DNA from: Streptomyces sp. MST-110588
Lineage (GTDB): Bacteria; Actinomycetota; Actinomycetes; Streptomycetales; Streptomycetaceae
Assembly: GCF_022695595.1 (NCBI RefSeq)
Contig: NZ_CP074380.1
Coordinates: 5,010,001 to 5,074,000 of the forward strand
Direction: 5' to 3'
DNA: 64,000 bases
The notes beneath the pieces were generated by a model, which saw only the letters and a program-made list of their open reading frames with translations, was not told the DNA's origin and made no database searches. Of the stretch, positions 10,965-19,584 are shown one piece after another. Both the position numbers and the translations under genes were made by a program. Positions within the stretch are counted from its first letter, which is position 1; every line of letters starts with the position of its first letter.

Positions 10965-13232
10965 ATGACCCGGGACGACGGTGTGGCCCCGGAGGAAAAC
11001 AGACGGGGGCGGGCCGTCGGCACGGCGGGTGAAATGTCTAACTCCGGACGGTTTATCGATCGGTGGTCCGGCCGCCTGCTGCGCGGCGGGCAACTGCTGC
11101 CCGACGGCGCGGCGAGCGGCCCGGTCCACCCCCTGCTCAGGCTCTTCGGCCGCTGGGTGCGCCGTCCGCTGCTGCCCGCACTGCGGCTGTGGCGGCGCAA
11201 CATCCAGCTCCGGGTGGTCGCGACCACGCTTTTGATGTCCCTGGCCGTGGTGCTGCTGCTGGGCTTCGTGGTCATCGGGCAGGTGCGCAACGGTCTGCTG
11301 GAAGCCAAGCGGCAGGCGGCGCAGAGCCAGGCCGCGGGCGGATTCGGCGTCGCCCAGAAGATGGCCGACGGCGCCGGGGACGTACGGACCGACGACAGCG
11401 GGCGGACCGGCAACCGGGGCACGCAGGACTCCGCCACCTGGCTGACCAGCCTGGTGGAGCAGCTCGCCAGCGGTGGCCAGGGCGTCTTCTCCGTCGTGGT
11501 GCTCAGCTCCGGATCCGCCGCGGAGGAGCCCTTCGGCGACGGCAGCCCGGCCACCCGGGGCCCGCGGGCCTCCGGGGACGTCGACCCCGAGCGCAGCGTC
11601 CCCGCCGAGCTGCGCCGGGAGCTGGACAGCAAGGCCGGGACGTACCGCCAGTACACCCAGATCAAGCGCATCGGGTCGGACGAGGGCGAGCCCGCGCTCG
11701 TCATCGGCAAGCGCCTCAACGACGCCAACAGCAACCCGTACCAGCTCTACTACCTCTTCCCCTTCAGCCAGGAGGAGAAGTCCCTGAAGCTGGTGAAGGG
11801 CACGCTGGCGACGGCCGGGGTGTTCGTGGTGATCCTGCTCGGCGCGATCGCCTGGCTCGTGGTGCGCCAGGTCGTCACGCCCGTACGGATGGCCGCCGGG
11901 ATCTCCGAGCGGCTGGCCGCCGGGCTCCTCCAGGAACGCATGAAGGTCACCGGCGAGGACGACATCGCCCGGCTCGGCGAGTCCTTCAACAAGATGGCAC
12001 AGAACCTCCAGGTCAAGATCCAGCAGCTTGAGGAGCTGTCCCGGATGCAGCGCCGCTTCGTCTCCGACGTCTCGCACGAACTGCGGACGCCGCTGACGAC
12101 CGTACGGATGGCCGCGGAGGTCATCCACGACGCGCGCGAGGACTTCGATCCGGTCACCGCGCGCTCCGCCGAACTGCTCAACGGACAGCTCGACCGCTTC
12201 GAGTCGCTCCTCGCCGACCTGCTGGAGATCAGCCGGTTCGACGCGGGCGCGGCGGCGCTGGAGGCCGAGCCGATCGACCTGCGGGACGTGGTCAACCGCG
12301 TCATCGAGGGCGCCGAACCGCTGGCCGAGCGCAAGGGCAGCCGGATCGTGGTACGCGGCGCCGAGCGGCCCGTCGTCGCCGAGGCCGACGCCCGGCGCGT
12401 GGAGCGCGTGCTGCGCAACCTCGTCGTCAACGCCGTGGAACACGGCGAGGGCCGGAACGTCGTGGTGCGGCTGGCGTCCGCCGGCGGCAAGAACGGCGGG
12501 GCGGTGGCGGTCGCGGTGCGCGACTACGGCGTCGGGCTCAAGCCCGGCGAGGCCACCCGCGTCTTCAACCGTTTCTGGCGCGCGGACCCCGCTCGGGCCC
12601 GCACCACCGGCGGTACGGGTCTGGGCCTGTCGATCGCGGTCGAGGACGCCCGGCTGCACGGCGGCTGGCTCCAGGCGTGGGGCGAGCCGGGCGGCGGCTC
12701 GCAGTTCAGGCTGACGCTGCCGTGTGTGGCCGGTGAGGCGCTGCGCGGCTCGCCGATACCGCTCGAACCGGAGGACTCGCGGCGCAACCGCGCGCTGGGG
12801 GGCGCCGGCCGGCCGCGCGGCACGGTCCGCAAGAGCTCCACGATTCCGGCCCAGAGCCGTGCGCCGGAGCAGCGCGGCGCGGCCCGCCCCGAGGCCGACC
12901 CGGCGGCCCTGCCCGGCAGCGGCGCCCGGGTGGTCGGCCCGACGGACGGCACGCCACGCGGTGACGTACGGGATGGCGTGCGAAGCAACGGCGTACGGGG
13001 CGATGGCGTGCGAAGCAACGGTGCACGGGGCGATGGCGTCCGGGGCAACGGCGTACGAGGTGACGGCGCGCGAGGCAGCGGCGTACGGAGCGACGGCGCG
13101 CCGACCGACGGCGTACACGTACCGGTCGATGGTGTCCGCGTACGGGATGACGAGGTGGACGGACGGAACGGTGGCGTGCCGGTGAGCAGGACGCCGGACG
13201 CGAACCGGGGGGATGAGCTGGGTGGCCGCTGA
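10965..13232 (+). CDS. mtrB: Sensor histidine kinase MtrB
   Basis: 755-residue membrane sensor kinase. The first membrane helix (about residues 85-105) and second (about 278-300) flank an extracytoplasmic sensor loop. HAMP, HisKA with SHELRTPL (phospho-acceptor H371) and HATPase with the N, G1 (DYGVGL) and G2 (GGTGLGLSI) boxes follow, ending near residue 605. Beyond the ATPase lies a 150-residue disordered tail ending in a degenerate Gly-Val-Arg-rich pentapeptide array (separate entry). The gene begins one base after the mtrA stop and overlaps lpqB by 20 bp, so mtrA-mtrB-lpqB is one operon. LpqB is known in other actinobacteria to modulate MtrB. Confidence 0.96.
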   Translation: MTRDDGVAPEENRRGRAVGTAGEMSNSGRFIDRWSGRLLRGGQLLPDGAASGPVHPLLRLFGRWVRRPLLPALRLWRRNIQLRVVATTLLMSLAVVLLLGFVVIGQVRNGLLEAKRQAAQSQAAGGFGVAQKMADGAGDVRTDDSGRTGNRGTQDSATWLTSLVEQLASGGQGVFSVVVLSSGSAAEEPFGDGSPATRGPRASGDVDPERSVPAELRRELDSKAGTYRQYTQIKRIGSDEGEPALVIGKRLNDANSNPYQLYYLFPFSQEEKSLKLVKGTLATAGVFVVILLGAIAWLVVRQVVTPVRMAAGISERLAAGLLQERMKVTGEDDIARLGESFNKMAQNLQVKIQQLEELSRMQRRFVSDVSHELRTPLTTVRMAAEVIHDAREDFDPVTARSAELLNGQLDRFESLLADLLEISRFDAGAAALEAEPIDLRDVVNRVIEGAEPLAERKGSRIVVRGAERPVVAEADARRVERVLRNLVVNAVEHGEGRNVVVRLASAGGKNGGAVAVAVRDYGVGLKPGEATRVFNRFWRADPARARTTGGTGLGLSIAVEDARLHGGWLQAWGEPGGGSQFRLTLPCVAGEALRGSPIPLEPEDSRRNRALGGAGRPRGTVRKSSTIPAQSRAPEQRGAARPEADPAALPGSGARVVGPTDGTPRGDVRDGVRSNGVRGDGVRSNGARGDGVRGNGVRGDGARGSGVRSDGAPTDGVHVPVDGVRVRDDEVDGRNGGVPVSRTPDANRGDELGGR
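12961..13115 (+). repeat. Degenerate 15-bp tandem repeats in mtrB 3' end
   Basis: About ten degenerate copies of a 15-bp unit encode pentapeptides of the form GVRGD, GVRSN, GARGD, GVRGN. They extend the cytosolic tail of MtrB past the kinase domain. Copies differ by a few bases. Such arrays usually vary in copy number between strains. Confidence 0.85.
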
Positions 13233-15117
13233 AGACGGACGCGAGGAGGCTGGGGTGCGCACCGGCGGCGCGGGCGCGCGGCGGCGCCCTGTCCACGCCC
13301 GCGCGCGCACCCGCCGTATCGCGCTGCTGAGCTGCGGCGCGCTGCTGCTGGCGGGCTGTGCGTCGATGCCGGACAGCGGCGAGGTGCAGGCGGTCGACCA
13401 GTCACCGCGCGCGGACGCCGACTCACAGGTACGGGTCTACGGCGTACCGCCGCAGGACGGCGCCCAGCCGACCGAGATCGTCAGCGGCTTCCTCGACGCG
13501 ACGACCAGCGACGAGGTGGACTTCCGTACGGCGAGCCAGTACCTGGCCAAGTCGGCGAAGCGCAGATGGCAGCCGTTCGCGGCGACCAGTGTGCTCCAGG
13601 AACGCCCGAAGGCCGAGCCCAAGGGGCCGGCCAACCGTGAGGACCCCAACGGCTACACGGTCACGCTCTCCGGCAGCCAGGTCGCCACCGTGGACCGCAG
13701 CCACACCTACACGCCGCAGGAGAAGGCGTACAAGCAGAGCGTCCACCTGACCAAGGAGCGCGGCCAGTGGCGCATCGACCGGCTGCCGGACGGGCTGGTG
13801 CTCGGGCAATCCGACTTCCGGCGCATCTACCGTTCGGTCAACAAGTACTACTTCGCCAACTACAAGTCGGAGGCCCAGGAGCCCAAGGCGGGCCGTAACG
13901 TCCTGGTCGCCGACCCCGTCTACCTGCGCCAGCGGATAGACCCGGTCACCGCCAGCGTGCAGGCGCTCCTGGAGGGCCCCACGGACTGGCTCGACCAGGT
14001 GACCGCCACCGCCTTCCCGACCGGCACCCGCCTCAAGAGCCGCGCGCTGTCGCTGGACGACTCCAACGCCCTGAAGGTGCGTCTGAACAAGCAGGCGGCG
14101 CGGGCCGACGCCGGGCAGTGCCGGCGGATGGCGGCGCAGCTCTTCTTCACCGTCCAGGACATGACCCGGGCGTCCAAGATCAGCGAGGTGCAGCTCCAGG
14201 ACGAGCACGGCGAGGAGCTGTGCGTCCTGACGCAAGGGCAGGCCGGGGCCTCCTTCGCCCCGTACCGGCGGGTGGGCCGGCCCGCCCAGGAGTACTTCAT
14301 CGACGCCGGTCAGAAGGTCGTCAGCATGTCCGACACGGCCACGGACCCGCTGCCCGTACCGGGACCGTTCGGCCGTGGCAAGACCCCGCTGCGCTCGGTG
14401 GCGATCTCCCGCGGCGAGGACACCGCGGCCGGGGTCACCAGCGACGGCAGGTCGTTGTACGTGGCCGCGCTGGAGGACGGCGCCCAGCGCGGTCCCGCCC
14501 GGCTGACGAGCGCGGGCGGCGGCAAGGGCCCCGACGACGGGCTCACCGCGCCGAGCTGGGACGGACTGGGCGACCTGTGGATCGCCGACCGGGACCAGCG
14601 GGGCTCGCGCCTGCTGCGGCTGCGGGAGGGGCAGGGCGACCCCGAGCAGGTCGCGGTGCCGGGGCTGCACGGCCGGCGGATCAAGGCGATCAAGGTGGCC
14701 GCCGACGGCATACGGATCGCCGTACTGGTGGAGGACAAGGGCCGTACGACACTTCAGCTCGGCCGCGTGGAGCGGGGCGGCACGGCCCGTCACCCGGTGC
14801 TGGCCGTGGAGGAACTGCGCCCCATCGCCCCTCAACTGGAGGACGTGGTGGCCGCTTCCTGGGCGGGCGGCAGCCGGCTGGTGGTGGTCGGCAGGGAGTC
14901 CGGCGGCGTACAGCAGATGCAGTTCATGGAGACGGACGGTTCGGCGTCCAACGTGCAGACGGTGCCCGGCGTCAACGGGGTCAAGGCGGTGGCGGCGTCG
15001 GAGGACGACACCAGGCCGCTGCTCGCGGACGCGGAGGAGGGCATCGTGCGACTGCCTTCTGACGCGAACTGGAAGACGGTGGCGAAGGAGGGACAGGCCC
15101 CGGTCTACCCGGGATGA
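13213..15117 (+). CDS. lpqB: Lipoprotein LpqB
   Basis: 634-residue exported lipoprotein. An Arg-rich n-region and hydrophobic stretch lead into the lipobox LLAGC with lipidated C49. A GerMN domain lies in the N-terminal half, and the C-terminal half has the repeated-strand pattern of a beta-propeller, as in mycobacterial LpqB, which interacts with the MtrB sensor domain. The ATG at 13213 overlaps mtrB by 20 bp; a GTG at 13255 is an alternative that still leaves a complete signal peptide. Confidence 0.95.
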   Translation: MSWVAAEDGREEAGVRTGGAGARRRPVHARARTRRIALLSCGALLLAGCASMPDSGEVQAVDQSPRADADSQVRVYGVPPQDGAQPTEIVSGFLDATTSDEVDFRTASQYLAKSAKRRWQPFAATSVLQERPKAEPKGPANREDPNGYTVTLSGSQVATVDRSHTYTPQEKAYKQSVHLTKERGQWRIDRLPDGLVLGQSDFRRIYRSVNKYYFANYKSEAQEPKAGRNVLVADPVYLRQRIDPVTASVQALLEGPTDWLDQVTATAFPTGTRLKSRALSLDDSNALKVRLNKQAARADAGQCRRMAAQLFFTVQDMTRASKISEVQLQDEHGEELCVLTQGQAGASFAPYRRVGRPAQEYFIDAGQKVVSMSDTATDPLPVPGPFGRGKTPLRSVAISRGEDTAAGVTSDGRSLYVAALEDGAQRGPARLTSAGGGKGPDDGLTAPSWDGLGDLWIADRDQRGSRLLRLREGQGDPEQVAVPGLHGRRIKAIKVAADGIRIAVLVEDKGRTTLQLGRVERGGTARHPVLAVEELRPIAPQLEDVVAASWAGGSRLVVVGRESGGVQQMQFMETDGSASNVQTVPGVNGVKAVAASEDDTRPLLADAEEGIVRLPSDANWKTVAKEGQAPVYPG

Positions 15118-15269
15118 GGTTCCCCGGGCCCCGCCCCGCGCCCTTCCGTACGGCGGCCCCGCGGCCAGGGCCGCCCTGTGGCCACGGCGGCCCTGCGGCC
15201 CTCGCATCCCCCCGCGCGAGTTGTCCACAGCCCCTGGCAGCCCCGGCCGGGTGGCGGGAGAGTGGGGCC

Positions 15270-15989
15270 ATGCGGGGAATGTGGCGGGAAATCGCCGGTC
15301 TGGTGCTGCCGGCCGGCTGCGCGGGGTGTGGCCGGCCGCGTACGGAACTGTGCGCGGCGTGCCGCGGGGCACTGCTGCGGGGCGCGGGCGGGCGAGGGCC
15401 GCGGCGGGTGCGCCCGGATCCGGCACCCGCGCGGCTGCCCCGGGTGTGTGCCGCAGCGCCCTACGCCGACGAGGTACGGGCGACGGTGCTGGCGCACAAG
15501 GAACGGGGCGCGCTGGGCCTGGCGGGGCCTCTGGGCGCCGCCCTGGCCGGAGCGATACGGGCCCTGCGGCCGGGCGGCGGACCGCTGCGGGGCCCGCTGC
15601 TGCTCGTACCGGTTCCCTCGGCCCGGCGTTCGGTGGCCGGGCGGGGGCATGACCCGGTGCGCAGGATGGCCCTGGCGGCCGGGCGTGAGCTGCGGCGGGG
15701 TGGTGCCGACGCCCGGGTGCTGGCGGTGCTGCGGCAGCGCCGCCCGGTGGCCGACCAGGCGGGCCTCAGCGCCTCTCAGAGGCGGCGGAACCTTTCGGGT
15801 GCCCTGGAGGTGGCGGCGGGCGGCGGAAGGCTGCTGATGGCGGCGCCGGTGGTGCTGGTGGACGATCTGGTGACCACGGGCGCCTCGCTGGCGGAGGCGG
15901 CACAAGTGATTGAAGGGGCCGGTGGGAGGGTAGTCGGGGCCGCAGTGGTGGCTGCGCCCACGCGCGCTTTCGAAACCAATTGGAACTGA
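15270..15989 (+). CDS. ComF-family phosphoribosyltransferase-like protein
   Basis: 239-residue ComF-type protein. The N-terminal CAGCG...CAAC cysteines form a presumptive zinc knuckle (residues 16-33). The C-terminal type I phosphoribosyltransferase domain carries the PRPP-binding motif VVLVDDLVTTGASL. ComF proteins support DNA uptake in competent bacteria, but in actinobacteria the role is unproven. The ATG at 15270 has a GGGAGAGTGGGG ribosome site; the longer frame upstream is arginine/proline-rich and unlike the family. It lies 152 bp after lpqB. Confidence 0.92.
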   Translation: MRGMWREIAGLVLPAGCAGCGRPRTELCAACRGALLRGAGGRGPRRVRPDPAPARLPRVCAAAPYADEVRATVLAHKERGALGLAGPLGAALAGAIRALRPGGGPLRGPLLLVPVPSARRSVAGRGHDPVRRMALAAGRELRRGGADARVLAVLRQRRPVADQAGLSASQRRRNLSGALEVAAGGGRLLMAAPVVLVDDLVTTGASLAEAAQVIEGAGGRVVGAAVVAAPTRAFETNWN

Positions 15990-16307
15990 CCAAGAAAATT
16001 CATCGTTGCTGGTAACGAGGGCGAAAATTCACCGAAACGGAGCTAGCAGCCGTGAGGGGGTGCCGACACCCGTCCGGGCGAGCTATGTTCGGTTGTGAGG
16101 ACTTGGCAGATGCTTTGCCGCAGATGCCGGGGATAGGTGCGATTGCTGTCCTTTGCAAGGACCTGCAAAGGCGCGCGTGGGGCCCCTGTCGACGGGGGAG
16201 GAGGAGGTGAAAGTCGCCAAGTCCGAGGCTTCGGCACTTACCGGAGTCTGGTGCAAGGAGGCATCGCCCCGCCCGCTGAGCGGAGCGATCCGGGAACGGA
16301 GTTCTGC
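15990..16307 (+). promoter_or_regulatory. hpf upstream region (318 bp)
   Basis: No complete gene is seen. Two direct copies of GAAAATTCAYCG lie at 15994-16005 and 16023-16034, flanking an imperfect palindrome (TCGTT...AACGA, 16004-16019). The AT-rich first 60 bp is the likely promoter area. A GTG at 16207 behind a purine-rich GGGGGAGGAGG could start a short leader frame ending at 16380, overlapping the hpf start; this is speculative. Confidence 0.4.
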
Positions 16308-17000
16308 GTGGACATCGTCGTCAAGGGCCGCAAGACCGAGGTGCCCGAACGGTTCCGCAAGCACGTGGCCGAGAAGCTGAAGCTGGAGAAGGTCCAGAAG
16401 CTCGACGGCAAGGTGATCAGCCTGGACGTCGAGGTGTCCAAAGAGCCCAACCCGCGGCAGGCCGACCGTTCCGACCGGGTGGAGATCACCCTCCGCTCCC
16501 GAGGCCCGGTCGTACGGGCCGAGGCGGCTGCCGCCGACCCTTACGCCGCGCTCGACCTGGCCACGGCCAAGCTTGAGGCGCGGCTGCGCAAGCAGCACGA
16601 CAAGCGTCACTCGCGCCGCGGCAGCGGGCGCACCCCGGCGAGCGACGTCGCCGTGAGCGTTCCCGACGCGGCCCGTCTGAACACCCATGGTGAACCGGCC
16701 GGGGACGAGACGGCCGGGGAACAGGTCCCGACCACGAAGATGGGTTCGCTGGAGATCCAGGGCGAAGGGCCCCTGGTCGTACGGGAGAAGACCCACTCCG
16801 CCCCGCCGATGACCCTCGACCAGGCGCTCTACGAGATGGAGTTGGTCGGGCACGACTTCTATCTCTTCGTCGACGCCGAGACCAAGCAGCCCAGTGTCGT
16901 CTACCGGCGGCACGCCTACGACTACGGCGTCATCCACCTGAACCCCGACTCGTTCGTGGCGCAGGAACCGGGCGGCGCCGGGGGAGCGCTCGGCGGCTGA
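16308..17000 (+). CDS. hpf: Ribosome hibernation-promoting factor, long form
   Basis: 230-residue long HPF. The N-terminal S30AE domain (VDIVVKGRKTEVPERFRKHV..., about residues 1-105) binds between ribosomal subunits at the decoding centre. A Gly/Arg/Pro linker follows. The C-terminal dimerisation domain (about 170-225, with EMELVGHDFYLFVDAETKQPSVVYRR and YGVIHL) brings two 70S ribosomes together as 100S. The GTG at 16308 has a GGAACGGAG ribosome site 5 bp upstream and matches the family N terminus. It is monocistronic with a hairpin terminator just downstream. Confidence 0.95.
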   Translation: MDIVVKGRKTEVPERFRKHVAEKLKLEKVQKLDGKVISLDVEVSKEPNPRQADRSDRVEITLRSRGPVVRAEAAAADPYAALDLATAKLEARLRKQHDKRHSRRGSGRTPASDVAVSVPDAARLNTHGEPAGDETAGEQVPTTKMGSLEIQGEGPLVVREKTHSAPPMTLDQALYEMELVGHDFYLFVDAETKQPSVVYRRHAYDYGVIHLNPDSFVAQEPGGAGGALGG

Positions 17001-17012
17001 ACCCGCCCAACT

Positions 17013-17041
17013 GGTGCCCCCGGTCGCCCGCCGGGGGCACC
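17013..17041 (+). terminator. hpf hairpin terminator
   Basis: Perfect 11-bp GC-rich stem (17013-17023 with 17031-17041) and 7-nt loop, 12 bases after the hpf stop. There is no T run, as is common in Streptomyces. Confidence 0.75.
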
Positions 17042-17233
17042 ATCACGCCCGAGAAGACCAGGAGTTGAGACCGTATAGTGTTTGTGCCAGCCAGGGAGCG
17101 TTCGGGCACGAATCCGCGACATGCCGGGGAGACGGTCGTATGGCGTTGCTCGGGCCGACCGCCGCGGGCTGTTGTCAACCAGCCTTGTATCCAAGCTCCG
17201 GCCTGCCGGCCGGGTGGTTGACGGGGAGGGACG

Positions 17234-17998
17234 ATGGGGGACAGCTTCGGGCCCATGCGTGACGGAGGGGACGACGACGAAGCCTGCGTGACCGGCGGCA
17301 TCGGCACGGACGGGGCGGGGCCGGGCATGTCCCGCAAGGAACCCATCAGAGTACTGGTCGTGGACGACCACGCGCTGTTCCGCAGGGGCCTGGAGATCGT
17401 GCTCGCCCAGGAGGAGGACATCCAGGTCGTCGGTGAGGCCGGGGACGGCGCCGAGGCGGTGGACAAGGCCGCCGACCTGCTGCCCGACATCGTGCTGATG
17501 GACGTACGGATGCCCCGGCGCGGTGGGATCGAGGCGTGCACCTCCATCAAGGAGGTCGCCCCCAGCGCGAAGATCATCATGCTGACGATCAGCGACGAAG
17601 AGGCCGACCTCTACGACGCGATCAAGGCCGGGGCCACCGGCTACCTCCTCAAGGAGATCTCCACCGACGAGGTGGCCACCGCGATCCGCGCGGTGGCCGA
17701 CGGACAGTCGCAGATCAGCCCCTCGATGGCCGCCAAGCTCCTGACCGAGTTCAAGTCGATGATCCAGCGTACGGACGAGCGCCGGCTCGTACCGGCACCG
17801 CGGCTGACCGACCGCGAGCTGGAGGTCCTCAAGCTGGTCGCCACGGGCATGAACAACCGGGACATCGCCAAGGAGTTGTTCATCTCCGAGAACACCGTGA
17901 AGAACCACGTCCGCAACATCCTGGAGAAGCTCCAGCTCCACTCCCGGATGGAAGCCGTGGTCTACGCGATGCGCGAGAAGATCCTCGAAATCCGCTGA
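17234..17998 (+). CDS. Orphan NarL/FixJ-type response regulator
   Basis: 254-residue regulator with a 32-residue acidic N-terminal extension. The receiver domain has VVDDH near residues 42-46, phospho-acceptor D90 in LMDVRMPRRGG and a lysine in LLKEIS. A LuxR-type helix-turn-helix (LTDRELEVLKLVATGMNNRDIAKELF..., about residues 190-236) follows. ATG 17234 has a strong GGGGAGGG ribosome site; an internal ATG before SRKEPIRVLVVDD would remove the extension and is possible. No kinase gene is adjacent, so the partner is elsewhere. TATAGT at 17074-17079 could be a -10 element, without a clear -35. Confidence 0.9.
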   Translation: MGDSFGPMRDGGDDDEACVTGGIGTDGAGPGMSRKEPIRVLVVDDHALFRRGLEIVLAQEEDIQVVGEAGDGAEAVDKAADLLPDIVLMDVRMPRRGGIEACTSIKEVAPSAKIIMLTISDEEADLYDAIKAGATGYLLKEISTDEVATAIRAVADGQSQISPSMAAKLLTEFKSMIQRTDERRLVPAPRLTDRELEVLKLVATGMNNRDIAKELFISENTVKNHVRNILEKLQLHSRMEAVVYAMREKILEIR

Positions 17999-18059
17999 CC
18001 CGGGAAGGACGGGAGGGCGGGGCCGCGTCGGCCCGGCCGCGTACCGGGTCCGGCCCGAG

Positions 18060-18104
18060 CCGCGTACGGCCCGAGCCGCGTACGGCCCGACCCGCGTACG
18101 GTCA
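18060..18104. repeat. Three tandem copies of a 15-bp GC-rich unit
   Basis: Unit CCGCGTACGGCCCGA repeated three times with slight decay, in the 208-bp interval between two convergent genes. Related CGTACGG words occur on both sides. It may act as a spacer or terminator-like structure; no function can be shown. Confidence 0.7.
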
Positions 18105-18206
18105 CCGGTCGGCCCCGCCACGTACGGCCGACCGGCCCGGTCATTCCACGGTCCCGGCTGCCCCACGCCCCCGGCCGCCCCACGGCCCCGGCTTCCCGCG
18201 CCGCCG

Positions 18207-19403
18207 CTACCCCAGTTCCGCCGTCAGCGCGTCCGCCAGCTCGCGGTCGTCGCAGCGCTCCACCCGTACGGAGTCACAGTTCACCCACGCGGCGGCCTCG
18301 CGCAGGGCCTGCGCCATGGGGGTGACGGCCTTGGGTCCGCGCATCGAGACCTGGCGGGCGACGAGTGTGCCGCCCTCCCGGGCCGGGTCGACCCGGCCCA
18401 CCAGTTGTCCGCCCGCCAGCAGCGGCATCGCGAAGTAGCCGTGGATCCGCTTGGGCCGGGGCACGTACGCTTCAAGGCGGTGGGTGAAGCCGAAGATCCG
18501 CTCCGTGCGCGGCCGGTCCCAGATGAGGGAGTCGAAGGGCGAGAGCAGGGTCGTACGGTGCCGTCCGCGCGGCGGGGACGCCAGCGCCTCCGGATCCGCC
18601 CAGGCGGGCTTCCCCCAGCCCTCGACCTCGACGGGCACCAGCCCCGAGTCCCCGATGACGGCGTCGACCTGCTCGGCCTTCAGGCGGTGGTAGTCGGCCA
18701 GGTCCGCACGGGTGGCCACCCCCATCGCCGCCCCGGCCTGGGCGACCAGCCGGCGTATGCACTCGGTGTCGTCGAGGTCGTCGTGCAGCAGCGGGTCCGG
18801 GATGGCCCGCTCGGCGAGGTCGTACACCCGCTTCCAGCCGCGCCGCTCCGTACAGACCACCTCGCCGGTGTCCAGCAGCCACTCCACCGCGATCTTGGTC
18901 TCGGACCAGTCCCACCACACCCCGCCGTTCTTGGCGCCGCCCAGCTCCGACGCCGTCAGCGGGCCGTCGGTCTTCAGACGGTCCAGGACCGCGGCACACG
19001 AGCGCGCGGAGTCCTCCATGAGATGCCAGCGGTATCCCCTGGCGCGCCGGGCGCGGCGCCGGAAGGCGAAGTGCGGCCACTCCTCGACGGGCAGGATGCA
19101 GGCCGCGTGCGACCAGTACTCGAAGCTGTGCGGTACGGTCCCGGACCCCGTGCGCGGCGTCCAGTACGCGGACTCCACCGCCTGCCGGCCGACCGCGCCG
19201 AGCCGGGCGTACGGAACGAGCTCGTGCGAGCGGGCCAGCACCGAGATCGTGTCCAGTTGTACGGCCCCCAGCCGCCGCAGGACGCCACGCACTCCCGCCC
19301 GGCGGTCCGGCGCCCCCAGGAAACCCTGGGCGCGCAGCGCCATGCGGCGTGCGTCGTCGGCGGACAGAGCGGTCACGGGCTTGGCGTACGTCACTGCTGT
19401 CAT
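18207..19403 (-). CDS. YcaQ-type winged-helix DNA crosslink glycosylase
   Basis: 398-residue member of the HTH_42 (AlkZ/YcaQ) family. These are DNA glycosylases made of tandem winged helices that excise bulky alkyl adducts and unhook interstrand crosslinks. The catalytic strand reads Q49-L50-D51 in GAVQLDTISVLARSHELV. The Q-x-D form is typical of the E. coli YcaQ branch, whereas AlkZ self-resistance enzymes use Q-x-Q. Conserved later motifs include SFEYWSHAACILP, WSETKIAVEWLLDTGEV and LLSPFDSLIWDRPR. The ATG at 19403 fits the family N terminus; 21 upstream residues of the open frame do not. It is monocistronic. Confidence 0.9.
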   Translation of the reverse strand: MTAVTYAKPVTALSADDARRMALRAQGFLGAPDRRAGVRGVLRRLGAVQLDTISVLARSHELVPYARLGAVGRQAVESAYWTPRTGSGTVPHSFEYWSHAACILPVEEWPHFAFRRRARRARGYRWHLMEDSARSCAAVLDRLKTDGPLTASELGGAKNGGVWWDWSETKIAVEWLLDTGEVVCTERRGWKRVYDLAERAIPDPLLHDDLDDTECIRRLVAQAGAAMGVATRADLADYHRLKAEQVDAVIGDSGLVPVEVEGWGKPAWADPEALASPPRGRHRTTLLSPFDSLIWDRPRTERIFGFTHRLEAYVPRPKRIHGYFAMPLLAGGQLVGRVDPAREGGTLVARQVSMRGPKAVTPMAQALREAAAWVNCDSVRVERCDDRELADALTAELG

Positions 19404-19427
19404 GCCGGACAGGGTAGGTGCGGGCAC

Positions 19428-19550
19428 TGACAATGGCCGCCGCCGCCCGGACAGACGCCCGGACAATGGCCGCCGCCGCTTCGGACAACGGCTGCCTACG
19501 CCCGGACAACGGCCGCCGCCGCTTCGAACAACGGCCGTCGGCGGCCCGGG
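19428..19550. repeat. Degenerate intergenic repeats upstream of the YcaQ gene
   Basis: Three to four imperfect copies of a GACAAYGGCCGCCGCCGC-containing unit fill the 180 bp between the glycosylase start and the GNAT stop. Unit lengths vary (about 33-43 bp), suggesting slippage. No promoter could be singled out within it. Confidence 0.65.
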
Positions 19551-19584
19551 CCAGGACCGCAGCCGGCCCGGCCGCCGCCCGCCG

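Noticed and set aside
17065..17079. TTGAGA and TATAGT as a -35/-10 pair before the LuxR-type regulator
   Set aside because: They are only 3 bp apart; TATAGT alone may be a -10 element.
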